A stretch of 64,000 nt of DNA from Clostridium amylolyticum (GCF_900142075.1 NZ_FQZO01000008.1:62001-126000); one strand, 5' to 3'. Shown: positions 34,445 to 43,095, numbered from the stretch's first letter. Notes: a model not told the origin generated them from the letters alone. Numbers and translations are program-made.

Positions 34445-34459
34445 ACACTTATCCTCCCA

Positions 34460-34750
34460 TTAGTTTTCCCATGGCCAGGGTTCATTTACATAATTCCACT
34501 CGCCAGGAAATTCAGAATCACCAAAGTTTTTTAAAGGGCCATAATAATTTTCATAAACACGCTTCAGATTGTTTAAGGCATTGGATATAGCCTTATAATC
34601 TTTAACTGCTTGCTGATCTTCAGGAAAGTTGTCTATATAGAGATTCAAATCTACTGCGTAGAAGCCTATTTCCTGAATTCTTTTCATCAATTCATGTTTG
34701 TCCAAATGCTCGTCTTCACAATTATTCATCATATCTCTGTCTCTCATCAT
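34460..34750 (-). CDS. cotJB: Spore coat protein CotJB
   Basis: About 96 residues with the CotJB signature: MKRIQEIGFYAVDLNLYIDN near 22-41, FPEDQQAVKDYKAISNALNN near 42-61, and the C-terminal YGPLKNFGDSEF plus WNYVNEPWPWEN. The ATG at 34750 has GGGAGG 9 nt upstream; a GTG two codons earlier (34756) is too close to it. It overlaps the end of cotJA in another frame by 29 nt, so the two are translationally coupled. Confidence 0.93.
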   Translation of the reverse strand: MMRDRDMMNNCEDEHLDKHELMKRIQEIGFYAVDLNLYIDNFPEDQQAVKDYKAISNALNNLKRVYENYYGPLKNFGDSEFPGEWNYVNEPWPWEN

Positions 34751-34898
34751 AGCCACTATCCTCCCTTTTACCTGGCAATTCTCTAACTAACTCTTTAAAT
34801 ATTGTGCCTTTTTTTAAAGCTTTACGAATATCAAATAGATTTCTGTACTCTTGGAGTATCACATAAGCTTCAGCTAGTCTGTACTTTTTTACACTCAT
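34722..34898 (-). CDS. cotJA: Spore coat associated protein CotJA
   Basis: A 58-residue protein, MSVKKYRLAEAYVILQEYRN then LFDIRKALKKGTIFKELVRE. It matches CotJA in the Y-x-L-A-x-A-Y-V start and the ALxxGTxFxEL block. It is divergent in lacking the usual proline-rich end. GAGGTG lies 8 nt before the ATG. It is the first gene of cotJABC; its 3' end overlaps cotJB. Confidence 0.85.
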   Translation of the reverse strand: MSVKKYRLAEAYVILQEYRNLFDIRKALKKGTIFKELVRELPGKREDSGYDERQRYDE

Positions 34899-34980
34899 TC
34901 TTACACCTCATGATAATGATTTAACGAATTTATCGTTCTTAATATTCTATGAAGGTTAAATATAAAAGGTTACTGTATAA

Positions 34981-35040
34981 AAATGTAATCGCCCCTGGGG
35001 TGCTTCCATTTTTATGGAAGTGCCCCAGGGGCGATTACAT
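34981..35040. terminator. 28-bp GC-rich hairpin (repeat copy 3)
   Basis: AATGTAATCGCCCCTGGGG continues to CTTCCAT and pairs with ATGGAAG ... CCCCAGGGGCGATTACATT; only two G-T wobbles interrupt the stem. It ends directly at the glycerate kinase stop codon and lies upstream of cotJA, so it probably terminates the glxK transcript. Confidence 0.7.
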
Positions 35041-36174
35041 TTATTTACTTATCTTTAATATTCTAGCTATATTTTCTGATGCTCTTTCCATGTTAGCAAT
35101 ACCTTGTTGTAGGGCAATATCTAAATCTACTGCACCAGGAAGTATACCTATTATAGAGTTTATTCCATGGTCATAGAGCACCTCTACTCTATCGCCTATT
35201 CTTCCTGCAAAGGCTATTACTGGTATACCAAACTTTTTAGCTGTGGTGGATACACCATAAGGGGTTTTGCCACAGATAGTTTGAAAGTCTATGCTTCCCT
35301 CCCCAGTAAATACATAATCTGTTCCTTGCATTTTTTCTTCTAAGTCCGTAAACTTTATAACCAGCTCTACTCCACTTCGAAGGTCAGCGTTTAAAAATGC
35401 CATAAGCCCTGCTCCAAGGCCGCCTGCTGCACCTGCCCCTGGAACTTTAGCTATATCTTTTCCTAAGGTTTCTTTTATTACAGCTGCATAGTGGGTAAGA
35501 TTTTTATCCAAAGTTTCTACCATTTCTGGAGTTGCACCCTTTTGAGGTCCAAATACATGAGAAGCTCCATTTTCACCAACTAAAGGATTGGTTACATCGC
35601 AAGCAACTTCAATCTTTAGATTCTGTAATCTTGCATCTAATGCTGATAAGTCAATTTTATCAAGTTTATGAAGGGCTCCTCCTCCAAAAGGAAGTTCATT
35701 GCCTTCACTATCAAGAAGCTTAGCGCCTAGAGCTTGTATCATACCTGCTCCACCATCATTGGTAGCACTTCCCCCTATCCCTATAAGTATGTGGTTTACC
35801 CCTCTGTCTAATGCTGCTTTAATAAGCATACCAGTACCATAGGTAGTAGTTAAAAGAGGATTTCTATCTTCTTTTTTCACAAGATGAAGTCCACTGGCGC
35901 TAGCCATCTCTATTACTGCGGTTTTTCCATCACCTAAGAGTCCAAAAGAAGCCTCCACCTCATTACCTAGAGGTGCTATAACTTTAACCTTTATCATTTC
36001 TCCTGATGTGGCATCTATAAGAGATTGAACCGTCCCTTCTCCTCCATCTGCCATAGGTACCTTAATGCACTCTGCATCAGGTAATACCTTTTTTATACCT
36101 CTTTCCATGGCATCTGCTGCTTCTTTAGCAGTCATGCTCTCTTTGAAAGAATCTGGTGCTAATACAAATTTCAT
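35041..36174 (-). CDS. glxK: Glycerate kinase (GlxK/GarK family)
   Basis: A 377-residue type II glycerate kinase: FVLAPDSFKESMTAKEAADA at the N terminus, MADGGEGTVQSLIDATSGE near 41-60, and GIGGSATNDGGAGMIQALGA near 132-151. It phosphorylates glycerate to a phosphoglycerate. It follows the GntP permease gene on the same strand after a 340-nt gap filled with repeats. The ribosome site GGAGG is 52 nt from the ATG with a stem-loop between (36181-36222), so translation initiation is unusual. Confidence 0.95.
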   Translation of the reverse strand: MKFVLAPDSFKESMTAKEAADAMERGIKKVLPDAECIKVPMADGGEGTVQSLIDATSGEMIKVKVIAPLGNEVEASFGLLGDGKTAVIEMASASGLHLVKKEDRNPLLTTTYGTGMLIKAALDRGVNHILIGIGGSATNDGGAGMIQALGAKLLDSEGNELPFGGGALHKLDKIDLSALDARLQNLKIEVACDVTNPLVGENGASHVFGPQKGATPEMVETLDKNLTHYAAVIKETLGKDIAKVPGAGAAGGLGAGLMAFLNADLRSGVELVIKFTDLEEKMQGTDYVFTGEGSIDFQTICGKTPYGVSTTAKKFGIPVIAFAGRIGDRVEVLYDHGINSIIGILPGAVDLDIALQQGIANMERASENIARILKISK

Positions 36175-36180
36175 AATAAT

Positions 36181-36231
36181 CTTTAGTGAAGATGCATATC
36201 TATGTCCATGTCTTCGCTAAAGTCCACCTCC
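36181..36231 (-). promoter_or_regulatory. Shine-Dalgarno separated from start codon by a stem-loop (glxK)
   Basis: On the minus strand GGAGG (36231-36227), TGGA, then CTTTAG-c-GAAGA (36222-36211) pairs with TCTTC-a-CTAAAG (36192-36181), then ATTATT and ATG at 36174. Folded, the effective spacing is 10 nt, the same as in NlpC gene 1. The loop holds a 9-codon frame (36209-36183, MDIDMHLH then TAA) that ends 8 nt before the glxK start, so leader-peptide coupling is an alternative. Confidence 0.6.
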
Positions 36232-36311
36232 TCGGTCTTTTGGAATTATAATACTATTTTATAGTAGTAAAGTTTAATCATTAGAGTGTGAATGTCTTAT
36301 ATGTTCTTAAG

Positions 36312-36519
36312 GAAACTTCTTTTCCAACCCTAAAGCTTACATTAAAAGAAATATGTAGCTTTAGGAATAAAGGACACTTCTTCTCCACACCCAAAGCTTT
36401 TAAAAATAAGAGGATGACGCTTTGGGTGCTGCTAAGAAGTAAGCGACCATGCCAAATCGAAGATTTGGAATGTCTGCTTAAGCGACTGCGCAAAATCGTA
36501 GATTTGGAGTATCTGCTTA
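36312..36519. repeat. Dispersed two-hairpin repeat, copy 2 (expanded)
   Basis: A degenerate hairpin 1 (36312-36374), then a good hairpin 1 (36375-36440; CACCCAAAGC / GCTTTGGGTG within ACTTCTTC / AAGAAGT). Two tandem versions of hairpin 2 follow (36441-36480 and 36481-36519; both contain a GATTTGGA-type arm and end in TCTGCTTA). It fills the gap between gntP and glxK and touches the 3' end of gntP. Confidence 0.7.
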
Positions 36520-37770
36520 TCTTAATATAAATCCGAAGATTATAGTGGATACTATGGTCATGGTTAGACCTATGATGGATTCGTAGGATATAAGCTTAAG
36601 TCTTTCTTTCATATCCATGAATACACTTCCACCTGTAGCATGGAAGAAGCTTCCGTGTGGTAAGTGGTCTAGTACTGTAGCTCCTGAATGAATCATGGCT
36701 GCAGCTGATAGAGGCTTAACTCCAAGCTGAAGTATAGTTGGTCCAAATACTTGGCTTCCTACTGCTGTTCCGGAAGTTGTAGAAGCTGTAGCTCCTGACA
36801 TAAGAATACCTGCTATAGGTGCTAATGCAAAAGCTGGAAGACCTACTGCGTTTAATCCGTTTATGATAACATCTTTAAGACCTGAATTTGCAATAATACC
36901 TGCTATGGTACCAGTTCCTAAAAGTAATATAGCTACACCGCTCATTTTTGCTAGTCCAACAGTGGCATATTTATTAATGTTTTTGATTTTACCCATGCAT
37001 AAAGCTCCTACAATACCACCTACTGGTAAAGCTATTAGAGGGTCTATGCTGATTTGGAATAATGGTCTTAAGGATAATATTATAATTGCTGTTAATGGTC
37101 CTGCTATAGCTGCAAGAAAGTTTGGTTTTTCTTCTGAAGTAACTGCTATTTCACTTTCCATAACCTGTGATCCTTTATGGGCAAGCTTCTTAGCTATAAC
37201 ACAGGTAACTACTAGTCCAAATATTGCTGGAATTATACCTGCTGCCATTACTGAGGTTAATGGAAGTTTAAAAGCGTCTGATGCCGCTATGGCATTTGGG
37301 TTTGGAGACATAAGGTTTCCTGCTTTACCTCCACCTATCATAGCAATAAGAATTGCTGTTTTTGTAAGGTTTGCTCTCTTTGCTATGGCAAGAGCTATAG
37401 GTGCCACTGTAATAACAGCTACGTCTATGAATACACCTACTGAAGTTAAAACTAAAGTTGCTATGGCAAGGGCTATAAGAGAATTAGACTCTCCTAGCTT
37501 ATCTACTATAGTTTCTGCTATTTTAGCTGCTGCTCCTGATTCTATAAGAACCCCTGCTAAAACTCCTGCTGTTAATATTCTAAGTACTGCGGGCATAATA
37601 CCCTTAGCTCCGTTAATCATAAGGGTAACGGTGTTGGTAAGTCCTGCTCCTCCTACTAATCCCCCGATGATGGCTCCAATTATAAGTCCATAAGCTGGAT
37701 GTACTTTTTTAATAATAAGTACAATAGCTATAACTAATGCTACTAGTGCTCCTAATGCTGTAACTTGCAT
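36517..37770 (-). CDS. GntP family permease (gluconate/glycerate type)
   Basis: A 417-residue membrane transporter with 11-12 helices of the GntP family. It has GLIIGAIIGGLVGGAGLTNT near 27-46, MIGGGKAGNLMSPNPNAIAA near 143-162, and a C-terminal GATVLDHLPHGSFFHATGGS near 363-382. The glycine and proline-rich loops are family hallmarks. With glycerate kinase downstream and a CdaR regulator upstream, glycerate or a related sugar acid is the likely substrate. A cre site lies just before the gene. Confidence 0.9.
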   Translation of the reverse strand: MQVTALGALVALVIAIVLIIKKVHPAYGLIIGAIIGGLVGGAGLTNTVTLMINGAKGIMPAVLRILTAGVLAGVLIESGAAAKIAETIVDKLGESNSLIALAIATLVLTSVGVFIDVAVITVAPIALAIAKRANLTKTAILIAMIGGGKAGNLMSPNPNAIAASDAFKLPLTSVMAAGIIPAIFGLVVTCVIAKKLAHKGSQVMESEIAVTSEEKPNFLAAIAGPLTAIIILSLRPLFQISIDPLIALPVGGIVGALCMGKIKNINKYATVGLAKMSGVAILLLGTGTIAGIIANSGLKDVIINGLNAVGLPAFALAPIAGILMSGATASTTSGTAVGSQVFGPTILQLGVKPLSAAAMIHSGATVLDHLPHGSFFHATGGSVFMDMKERLKLISYESIIGLTMTIVSTIIFGFILR

Positions 37771-37797
37771 TTTAAATTCCTCCTAAGTTAAATAAAA

Positions 37798-37811
37798 TGA
37801 TTTCGTTTTCA
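37798..37811 (-). promoter_or_regulatory. cre site (CcpA operator) before the GntP gene
   Basis: Minus-strand TGAAAACGAAATCA matches the consensus TGNAANCGNNNNCA at every fixed position. It lies 27 nt upstream of the start codon, where CcpA binding would repress transcription during growth on preferred sugars. Confidence 0.75.
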
Positions 37812-37929
37812 AATTAATTTTAATCCATGAAGGGAAAATAATCATTGTATACTTGTTAAATTCTTATCATTATATTTTTGTTCATTTGCACAAAAACCAC
37901 CAAATAAAATTACTAAAAATGTATAAAAA

Positions 37930-37959
37930 GCCATATTAAATCATTAATTTTAATATGGC
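37930..37959 (-). terminator. Terminator of the cdaR-like gene
   Basis: GCCATATTAAA (37930-37940) pairs with TTTAATATGGC (37949-37959); on the minus strand TTTTTATACATTTTT follows. It separates the regulator transcript from gntP. Confidence 0.85.
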
Positions 37960-38039
37960 CTTGCACAATTTTCCATTTAATTCTCCTCATTCATCATCAC
38001 TTAAACAGAAGAATTTAATTGAATCTTAAAATTATTTCA

Positions 38040-39104
38040 TTAATTATTTACATTAAACACCACTAAAGCCGTAAAAAGTTCTAAAAGATCCATGAAATTT
38101 TTAGGATTCTTTCCCGTGATATCTTGAATTTTTTGCATCCTGTAATTAAGAGAATTCCTATGTATATGCAGGTCATTAGCCACGGAATTCATCTCACCAT
38201 TATGTTTTATAAAGGATAATAAAGTTTTTACAAGCTCTGGCCCTTTTCCTTCCTCTTGCAAATTTTTTATAATATTAAAGTATTTTTCTTTGTAGGATAT
38301 ATTGGAAAGGGCATCTATGGAGATTATATTGCTATACTCTACTAAATCCATGGGCACATTCAGTTTTTTAATGATATCTATACCTCTTAATGCCTCTTGA
38401 ACGCACTTAGCCATAATTTTTTGCTCCGTTCCCACACCTATAATAGCATTTTCAAAAAAACTTTTGTGTATCTCCTTTATCCTGTAATTAAGTCTTTTAT
38501 CCTCTTTCAAAAACAAAACCACATCTTGGGGATTGATCCTAATTACATATTCATTATCATTTATATAACTCTTCAGCCTATCTATATTAATCTTTTTAGA
38601 GTTTTTAGAGCTTACCACTACAGCTCTTCTAGGAACAGTTAAATCTATACCTATGGAGGCAGCTCTTTTAATAAAGCTCTCTTCATAAGCTTCATTTAAA
38701 AACACCCATTGATAAAGTATCTCTTCCTTAAGCTGTTCTTTACTCCTCTCTTCTATGAATATATATTCCTGATTTATAAGAAGTTCTGCTGTAACATTTA
38801 CTATAGCCGCAAACTGGCTGACAATGTCAGGATCTCCGCTGATGCCGATTACCCCCATAATTTCATTTTTAAAATAAATGGGCATATTAACTCCTGGCTT
38901 GGCATCACCTCTGTCCTCATGTATAGAAATAAGCTTCTTTAAGGCGATGGCTTTCACCGCCCCTTCATGAATCTTACCTATTCTCCTCGCATCTCCGCTA
39001 CCTATAATAATCCCCTGAGAATTCATAATGTTCACATTGTAAGGTATAACATCCATCATTTTATTTACTATATTTTGAGCTAGCTGCTCTGTTAAACGTA
39101 GCAA
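38040..39104 (-). CDS. CdaR family sugar-diacid regulator
   Basis: About 354 residues. The N-terminal diacid-recognition domain (AQNIVNKMMDVIPYNVNIMN, then GSGDARRIGKIHEGA and GVNMPIYFKNEIMGVIGISG) is followed by a GGDEF-like middle region. A PucR-type C-terminal helix-turn-helix (VANDLHIHRNSLNYRMQKIQ) ends the protein. CdaR proteins activate glycerate, glucarate and galactarate genes, which fits the adjacent GntP and GlxK. The TTG at 39104 is preferred because GAAGGTGAG lies just upstream; the earlier in-frame GTG at 39113 overlaps that site. Confidence 0.9.
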   Translation of the reverse strand: MLRLTEQLAQNIVNKMMDVIPYNVNIMNSQGIIIGSGDARRIGKIHEGAVKAIALKKLISIHEDRGDAKPGVNMPIYFKNEIMGVIGISGDPDIVSQFAAIVNVTAELLINQEYIFIEERSKEQLKEEILYQWVFLNEAYEESFIKRAASIGIDLTVPRRAVVVSSKNSKKINIDRLKSYINDNEYVIRINPQDVVLFLKEDKRLNYRIKEIHKSFFENAIIGVGTEQKIMAKCVQEALRGIDIIKKLNVPMDLVEYSNIISIDALSNISYKEKYFNIIKNLQEEGKGPELVKTLLSFIKHNGEMNSVANDLHIHRNSLNYRMQKIQDITGKNPKNFMDLLELFTALVVFNVNN

Positions 39105-39529
39105 ATTTCTCACCTTCTTATTAATGAAATTTAATCATGGCCTGATGCTTCTATGATTTATTAGAATTTAATTATTATCCATTTGAAGCTAAGAATCACT
39201 TGATGTTTATATTATAATTATTTATCCTGCACAATGAAAGTATAACCTATGTACACCCCTTAGTGATATCTATAATAATCTTACTCTTAATACTATGAAA
39301 ATGAACTAATAACTCATATGGCTTCCACTATCTTATTATAAAAAAAAGCATATGCAGCAAATATATCTAAAATATTTGCAAAACATATACTCATGGATTA
39401 GTCCCACCATAGTGAGCCAATACATTATTAAAGATTAAAGAGATTAATGAGATAAAAAGTTCAAAGAGTTTAAACAAAAAGTTATTTTGGGCAAAATAAA
39501 GCCCGATACCCATAAGGTATCGGGCTTAC
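39105..39529. other. Intergenic stretch upstream of the cdaR-like gene
   Basis: Contains an inverse copy of the 18-bp motif (39309-39326, ATAACTCATATGGCTTCC) and, at the right end, the tRNA-Phe terminator: AGCCCGATACC / GGTATCGGGCT at about 39500-39526, followed on the minus strand by a T-rich run. I see no gene. Confidence 0.6.
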
Positions 39530-39605
<76 letters not shown>

Positions 39606-39715
39606 GTATTAACAGTTTATATTTTTGCCGTAAAAACTTTTATCATAAACATGTTAAAAGTTTTTCAACACAAATGTTATTATACAGACAAATATAAAAA
39701 CTGTCAACAGGTTTT

Positions 39716-39900
39716 TGGAATTTAGAATGTAGAATGTAGAATGAAGGAAGAAACTCACAGAGTTTCAATGAACTTATGTAAAAGCAAAATCCCTGTAGGA
39801 ATTTTGCTTTTAGTTTTTTATACATTGTAGTTTTTTCTCATGCTTTTTCAGAAAAAACCTCCTTCATTTTAAATTCTAAATTCTCAATTAATCCACAATA
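39716..39900. repeat. Long imperfect palindrome with TAGAATG-type repeats
   Basis: Tandem TTTAGAATG/TAGAATG units followed by AAGGAAG on the left are mirrored by CCTTCATTTTAAATTCTAAATTC on the right. The centre contains a strong inner hairpin AAAAGCAAAATCC / GGAATTTTGCTTTT (about 39780-39812). It resembles 8103-8262 in architecture. It lies between mutS-like and tRNA-Phe genes. Confidence 0.55.
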
Positions 39901-39923
39901 AGTTATAACTCATGTGGCTGCCA

Positions 39924-41717
39924 TTATTCTTCTATCCCTACCATTCTCATGAGGTATAGGGCATTTTGGGTGGTGGAATAGCCTTTTCTGAGTTTGTAGT
40001 CAAACTTTAATTTGTTGTCTTCATAGTATTCTCTGAAGTGGTAGTTTGCCACTTTAGGGTTTACCTGTTCTATGATGGTAAGCTCTAGGTCATGGGTAGA
40101 TACAAGGCCTAGGGCATTTTTAGTGCTTAGCTGATTAATGAGGACCTCAGCACCTTTATGCCTATCCTTGGAGTTAGTGCCTTTAAAAATTTCATCTAGC
40201 AGGAAGAATATGGGCTCACCGGTTTTGCTGGCGGCTATGATATCCTTGATTCTTAAAAGCTCTGCGTAGAAGGAAGATATGCTTTCTTTAAGATCATCAT
40301 TTATTCTCATGCAGGTATAAATATCCATGATGCCACAGGTAAAACTTTCAGCACTTACCGCAGAACCTAAGTAACTCAGTAGAAGATTAACGCCTAGGGT
40401 TCTTAAAAAGGTACTCTTACCAGACATATTGGAACCAGTGACCAGCACCAAGGAATTTGGGTGCTTAAGGGAAAAGTCATTTCTCACCACTTCTTTTCCC
40501 AGGAGTGGGTGTCCTATTTGCTTTCCTTCTAATATATTGTAAGGAACTATTTTAGGAATGCACCAATTTTCATGTTCATAATTAATTATGGACAAGCTAC
40601 TTAGGGCTTCTATTTCCCCTAAGGTTTCTAGCCAGAGAGGGATATTTCTGCCGTAAAGCATCCTCCAGCTCTCTAGGCTGAAAAGAATATGATAATCCAT
40701 TAAAAAGAATATATTTATAATCAAGTAATAAGCATTTTTAGTGTCCTTTAACCTATTTACTATACTGGTAAGCTGCTTAAGCTGAAATACGGTATCCTTA
40801 TCTCCTTCTTTTAAACTATTTTTCAAAGCTTTCATATGATTACTTTGAAAATCCTCTTCTTCTGTAATTTGCAGCATTCTAAAATAGGTGTTTATATTGT
40901 TTTTATATATATTTACCACTTCAAAAGCCTCTTCACGTTTAGTTTTACCTAAAAGTAAAAATGTGCCATTTATTAAAAGTGATATCATCAAAGCCTTATA
41001 ATCCACAATTTTCAAGGTCATAAGCACTAAAATTCCTAGGGTTATGAAGTTTAATGCATAACATATAATCTTGAAGGCTAAACTTGAAAATATCTTTTCC
41101 CTCTTTAAGCTCCATTCTAGAAGAGCCTTAGGTTCTTCCATATCCCCTTCATTCATTATGCCAATGGCAGTAAGTTTCTCTCTATAATCTTCTTTTAATG
41201 ATAAATCCGTTATAGCCTCCTGCCTTGAAAGTATTTCTTCCGTGCTAAATTTAATCTTTCTTTGAAGCTCTTTAGAAAGACGCTCCTTACCGGTATATGT
41301 ACTAGTGCTATTAATCATTTGATACAAAGAACCTTCACCAAAAATATCTAAATCATAACTGTAAGGATGCTTTTTATCAATAAATTCTTCCCCGTTATCA
41401 CTAAATTCCTTAAAGTTTCCTTCTATTCTATTAAGTCCTCTTTTAATAACCACCAACATGCTGTCTGTGTAGCTCTTCTCCTCCAGTACCTTGCTATGCT
41501 TATAGGCTGCCAATATAAATAAGGATATAAACAAGGTTAGAAAAGCGCCAAAGTAAAGATATTTGCCATTTTTAAAGGCAATAAAGCATACTACCGCTGC
41601 TCCCACAAAAATAACCAATCTTATAATACTATAAAAATTTATTTCTCTTTTAAGCTCCTGAGACTTTTGGGTAAGATCCTTTTCTCGTTTAGTATAATGT
41701 TCTAAAGCTCTATTCAT
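39924..41717 (-). CDS. Membrane-anchored MutS family ATPase
   Basis: A 597-residue MutS homologue, shorter than MutS or MutS2. Two pairs of membrane helices (about 30-70 and 215-255) lie in the N-terminal half, followed by lever/clamp helices and the ATPase domain. The ATPase has Walker A TGSNMSGKSTFLRTLG near 427-442, Walker B FFLLDEIFKGTNSKDRHKGA near 505-524 and the switch ALGLVSTHDLELT near 536-548. No mismatch-recognition domain or Smr nuclease is present. The role is unknown; it is unlikely to do canonical mismatch repair. GAGGTG lies 6 nt before the ATG. Confidence 0.88.
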   Translation of the reverse strand: MNRALEHYTKREKDLTQKSQELKREINFYSIIRLVIFVGAAVVCFIAFKNGKYLYFGAFLTLFISLFILAAYKHSKVLEEKSYTDSMLVVIKRGLNRIEGNFKEFSDNGEEFIDKKHPYSYDLDIFGEGSLYQMINSTSTYTGKERLSKELQRKIKFSTEEILSRQEAITDLSLKEDYREKLTAIGIMNEGDMEEPKALLEWSLKREKIFSSLAFKIICYALNFITLGILVLMTLKIVDYKALMISLLINGTFLLLGKTKREEAFEVVNIYKNNINTYFRMLQITEEEDFQSNHMKALKNSLKEGDKDTVFQLKQLTSIVNRLKDTKNAYYLIINIFFLMDYHILFSLESWRMLYGRNIPLWLETLGEIEALSSLSIINYEHENWCIPKIVPYNILEGKQIGHPLLGKEVVRNDFSLKHPNSLVLVTGSNMSGKSTFLRTLGVNLLLSYLGSAVSAESFTCGIMDIYTCMRINDDLKESISSFYAELLRIKDIIAASKTGEPIFFLLDEIFKGTNSKDRHKGAEVLINQLSTKNALGLVSTHDLELTIIEQVNPKVANYHFREYYEDNKLKFDYKLRKGYSTTQNALYLMRMVGIEE

Positions 41718-42104
41718 AGTCCACCTCTTAATTTATATAAATTATATTTCCATTATGGTACAATCAAATTAATAGCACATATAAATATTAATATAGTTTA
41801 TAACTGCACCATAAGTTTATAGCCCGATAATTTTTAAAATTTATACAGCTTATTTCTATAACTTTCTAATATTACATTATAAATAGTGTAATATTTATTA
41901 ACAATCACTTACAGCTTTTTGCTGCGACTTAATAAAACTAATATGGTGTAATAGCACTTGATTATGTTTTAATTAATTTTATCCTTATATATTCTAAAAA
42001 CAATCTTTATCTGCTATATTAATATTACCAATATTATACACATTTAATATTCCTTTTGCTATTATTTTTTACTATGGCAAATCAATGTGAAGGGAGAAAG
42101 TTTT
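41718..42104. other. Divergent AT-rich intergenic region, no gene seen
   Basis: Spacer between the divergent mutS-like and first LURP-one genes. It should contain both promoters; I find no clear consensus pair, structured RNA or repeat. Confidence 0.4.
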
Positions 42105-42587
42105 ATGAGATACTATGTAAAAGAAAATCTTATTGCTTATGGAGATAAATATATTATAAAAGACGAGATGGGAAATAAACGCTATCAGGTTTCTGAAAAA
42201 CTTTTAAACATAGGAAACAAGATTAAACTTCTAGACAATAATGGCAAAGAAGTCATTCAAATAAATCAAGCTAGACGTTCTGCTCTGCCTGAATATAAGA
42301 TATTAATGAATAGTAAAGAAATAGGGCAAGTTAAGAAAAATTTTGCTTCTATCACTAATAATTTATCTATAAAAAGCATTTATGGGGTATATAGATTAGA
42401 AGGAGAACTTATTAATCATAATTTTACTATTTTAGATGATTTGGGTAATAATGTCGTGTCTGTTAGCAGCAACACTCTACCCCCTGAAGATAACTATTTT
42501 GTAGATATAGATGATAATATAAACCAAGCTTTTATGCTAGCTGTGATAATTATAATAGACGCTATAACTCATAATGAAAATAAATAG
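42105..42587 (+). CDS. LURP-one-related (LOR/tubby-like) protein 1
   Basis: A 160-residue protein of the LURP-one-related fold, a beta-barrel like the tubby C-terminal domain. Repeated strands of the type YGDKYIIKDEMGNKRYQVSE, IGNKIKLLDNNGKEVIQI and SIYGVYRLEGELINHNFTIL are followed by a hydrophobic C-terminal helix (QAFMLAVIIIIDAI), as in bacterial LOR proteins. Such proteins may bind membrane lipids. ATG at 42105 has GGGAG 8 nt upstream, better than the GTG at 42087. It is 15 nt from a paralogue. Confidence 0.85.
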   Translation: MRYYVKENLIAYGDKYIIKDEMGNKRYQVSEKLLNIGNKIKLLDNNGKEVIQINQARRSALPEYKILMNSKEIGQVKKNFASITNNLSIKSIYGVYRLEGELINHNFTILDDLGNNVVSVSSNTLPPEDNYFVDIDDNINQAFMLAVIIIIDAITHNENK

Positions 42588-42602
42588 AAATAGGGTGATT
42601 TT

Positions 42603-43085
42603 ATGAGATTTTATATTAAAGAGAAAGTTTTTTCTATAGGAGACAACTTTTCTATTTTTGATGAAAGTGGTAATGAGGTATTCTATGTTAAAGGCCAAGT
42701 TTTTTCTCTTGGGAACAAGCTTAGGATCTATGATGAAAGACATAAGGAACTCATATACATGGAGCAAAAAATATTTTCTTTAATGCCACAATACACCATT
42801 TATGGCGAGACAAATACTTTAGCTACCATAAGAAAGAAAGTCACTTTCCTTTCCCATAAATTTATGATAGACAGCGTATATGGAGACTTTACCGTAGATG
42901 GAGACTTCATGGCTCATGATTTTTCCATAATAAAAAACGGCACTAAAAGATGCGCTTCCATAATAAAAAAGTGGTTTTCTTTTGGAGATAGTTATGAGAT
43001 TAACATTGCCGACGATGAGAACATCCCCTTTATGCTGGCTCTAGTAATAGTAATTGACCAAGTGCTCCACGATAATAAAAATTAA
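42603..43085 (+). CDS. LURP-one-related (LOR/tubby-like) protein 2
   Basis: A 160-residue paralogue of the preceding protein with the same strand pattern (IGDNFSIFDESGNEVFYVKG, LGNKLRIYDERHKELIYMEQ, SVYGDFTVDGDFMAHDFSII) and the C-terminal helix PFMLALVIVIDQVL. GGGTGA lies 6 nt before the ATG. The two genes form one operon ending in a strong terminator. They are diverged duplicates; function is unknown. Confidence 0.85.
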   Translation: MRFYIKEKVFSIGDNFSIFDESGNEVFYVKGQVFSLGNKLRIYDERHKELIYMEQKIFSLMPQYTIYGETNTLATIRKKVTFLSHKFMIDSVYGDFTVDGDFMAHDFSIIKNGTKRCASIIKKWFSFGDSYEINIADDENIPFMLALVIVIDQVLHDNKN

Positions 43086-43095
43086 TTTAAAAATA

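Noticed and set aside
34449..34459. Frameshift between cotJC and cotJB
   Set aside because: Both products are full length with their own ribosome sites; the spacing is a normal operon gap.
36863..37693. 276-codon open frame antisense to the GntP permease
   Set aside because: It is the low-complexity complement of hydrophobic permease codons, has no ribosome site, and the minus-strand permease is certain.
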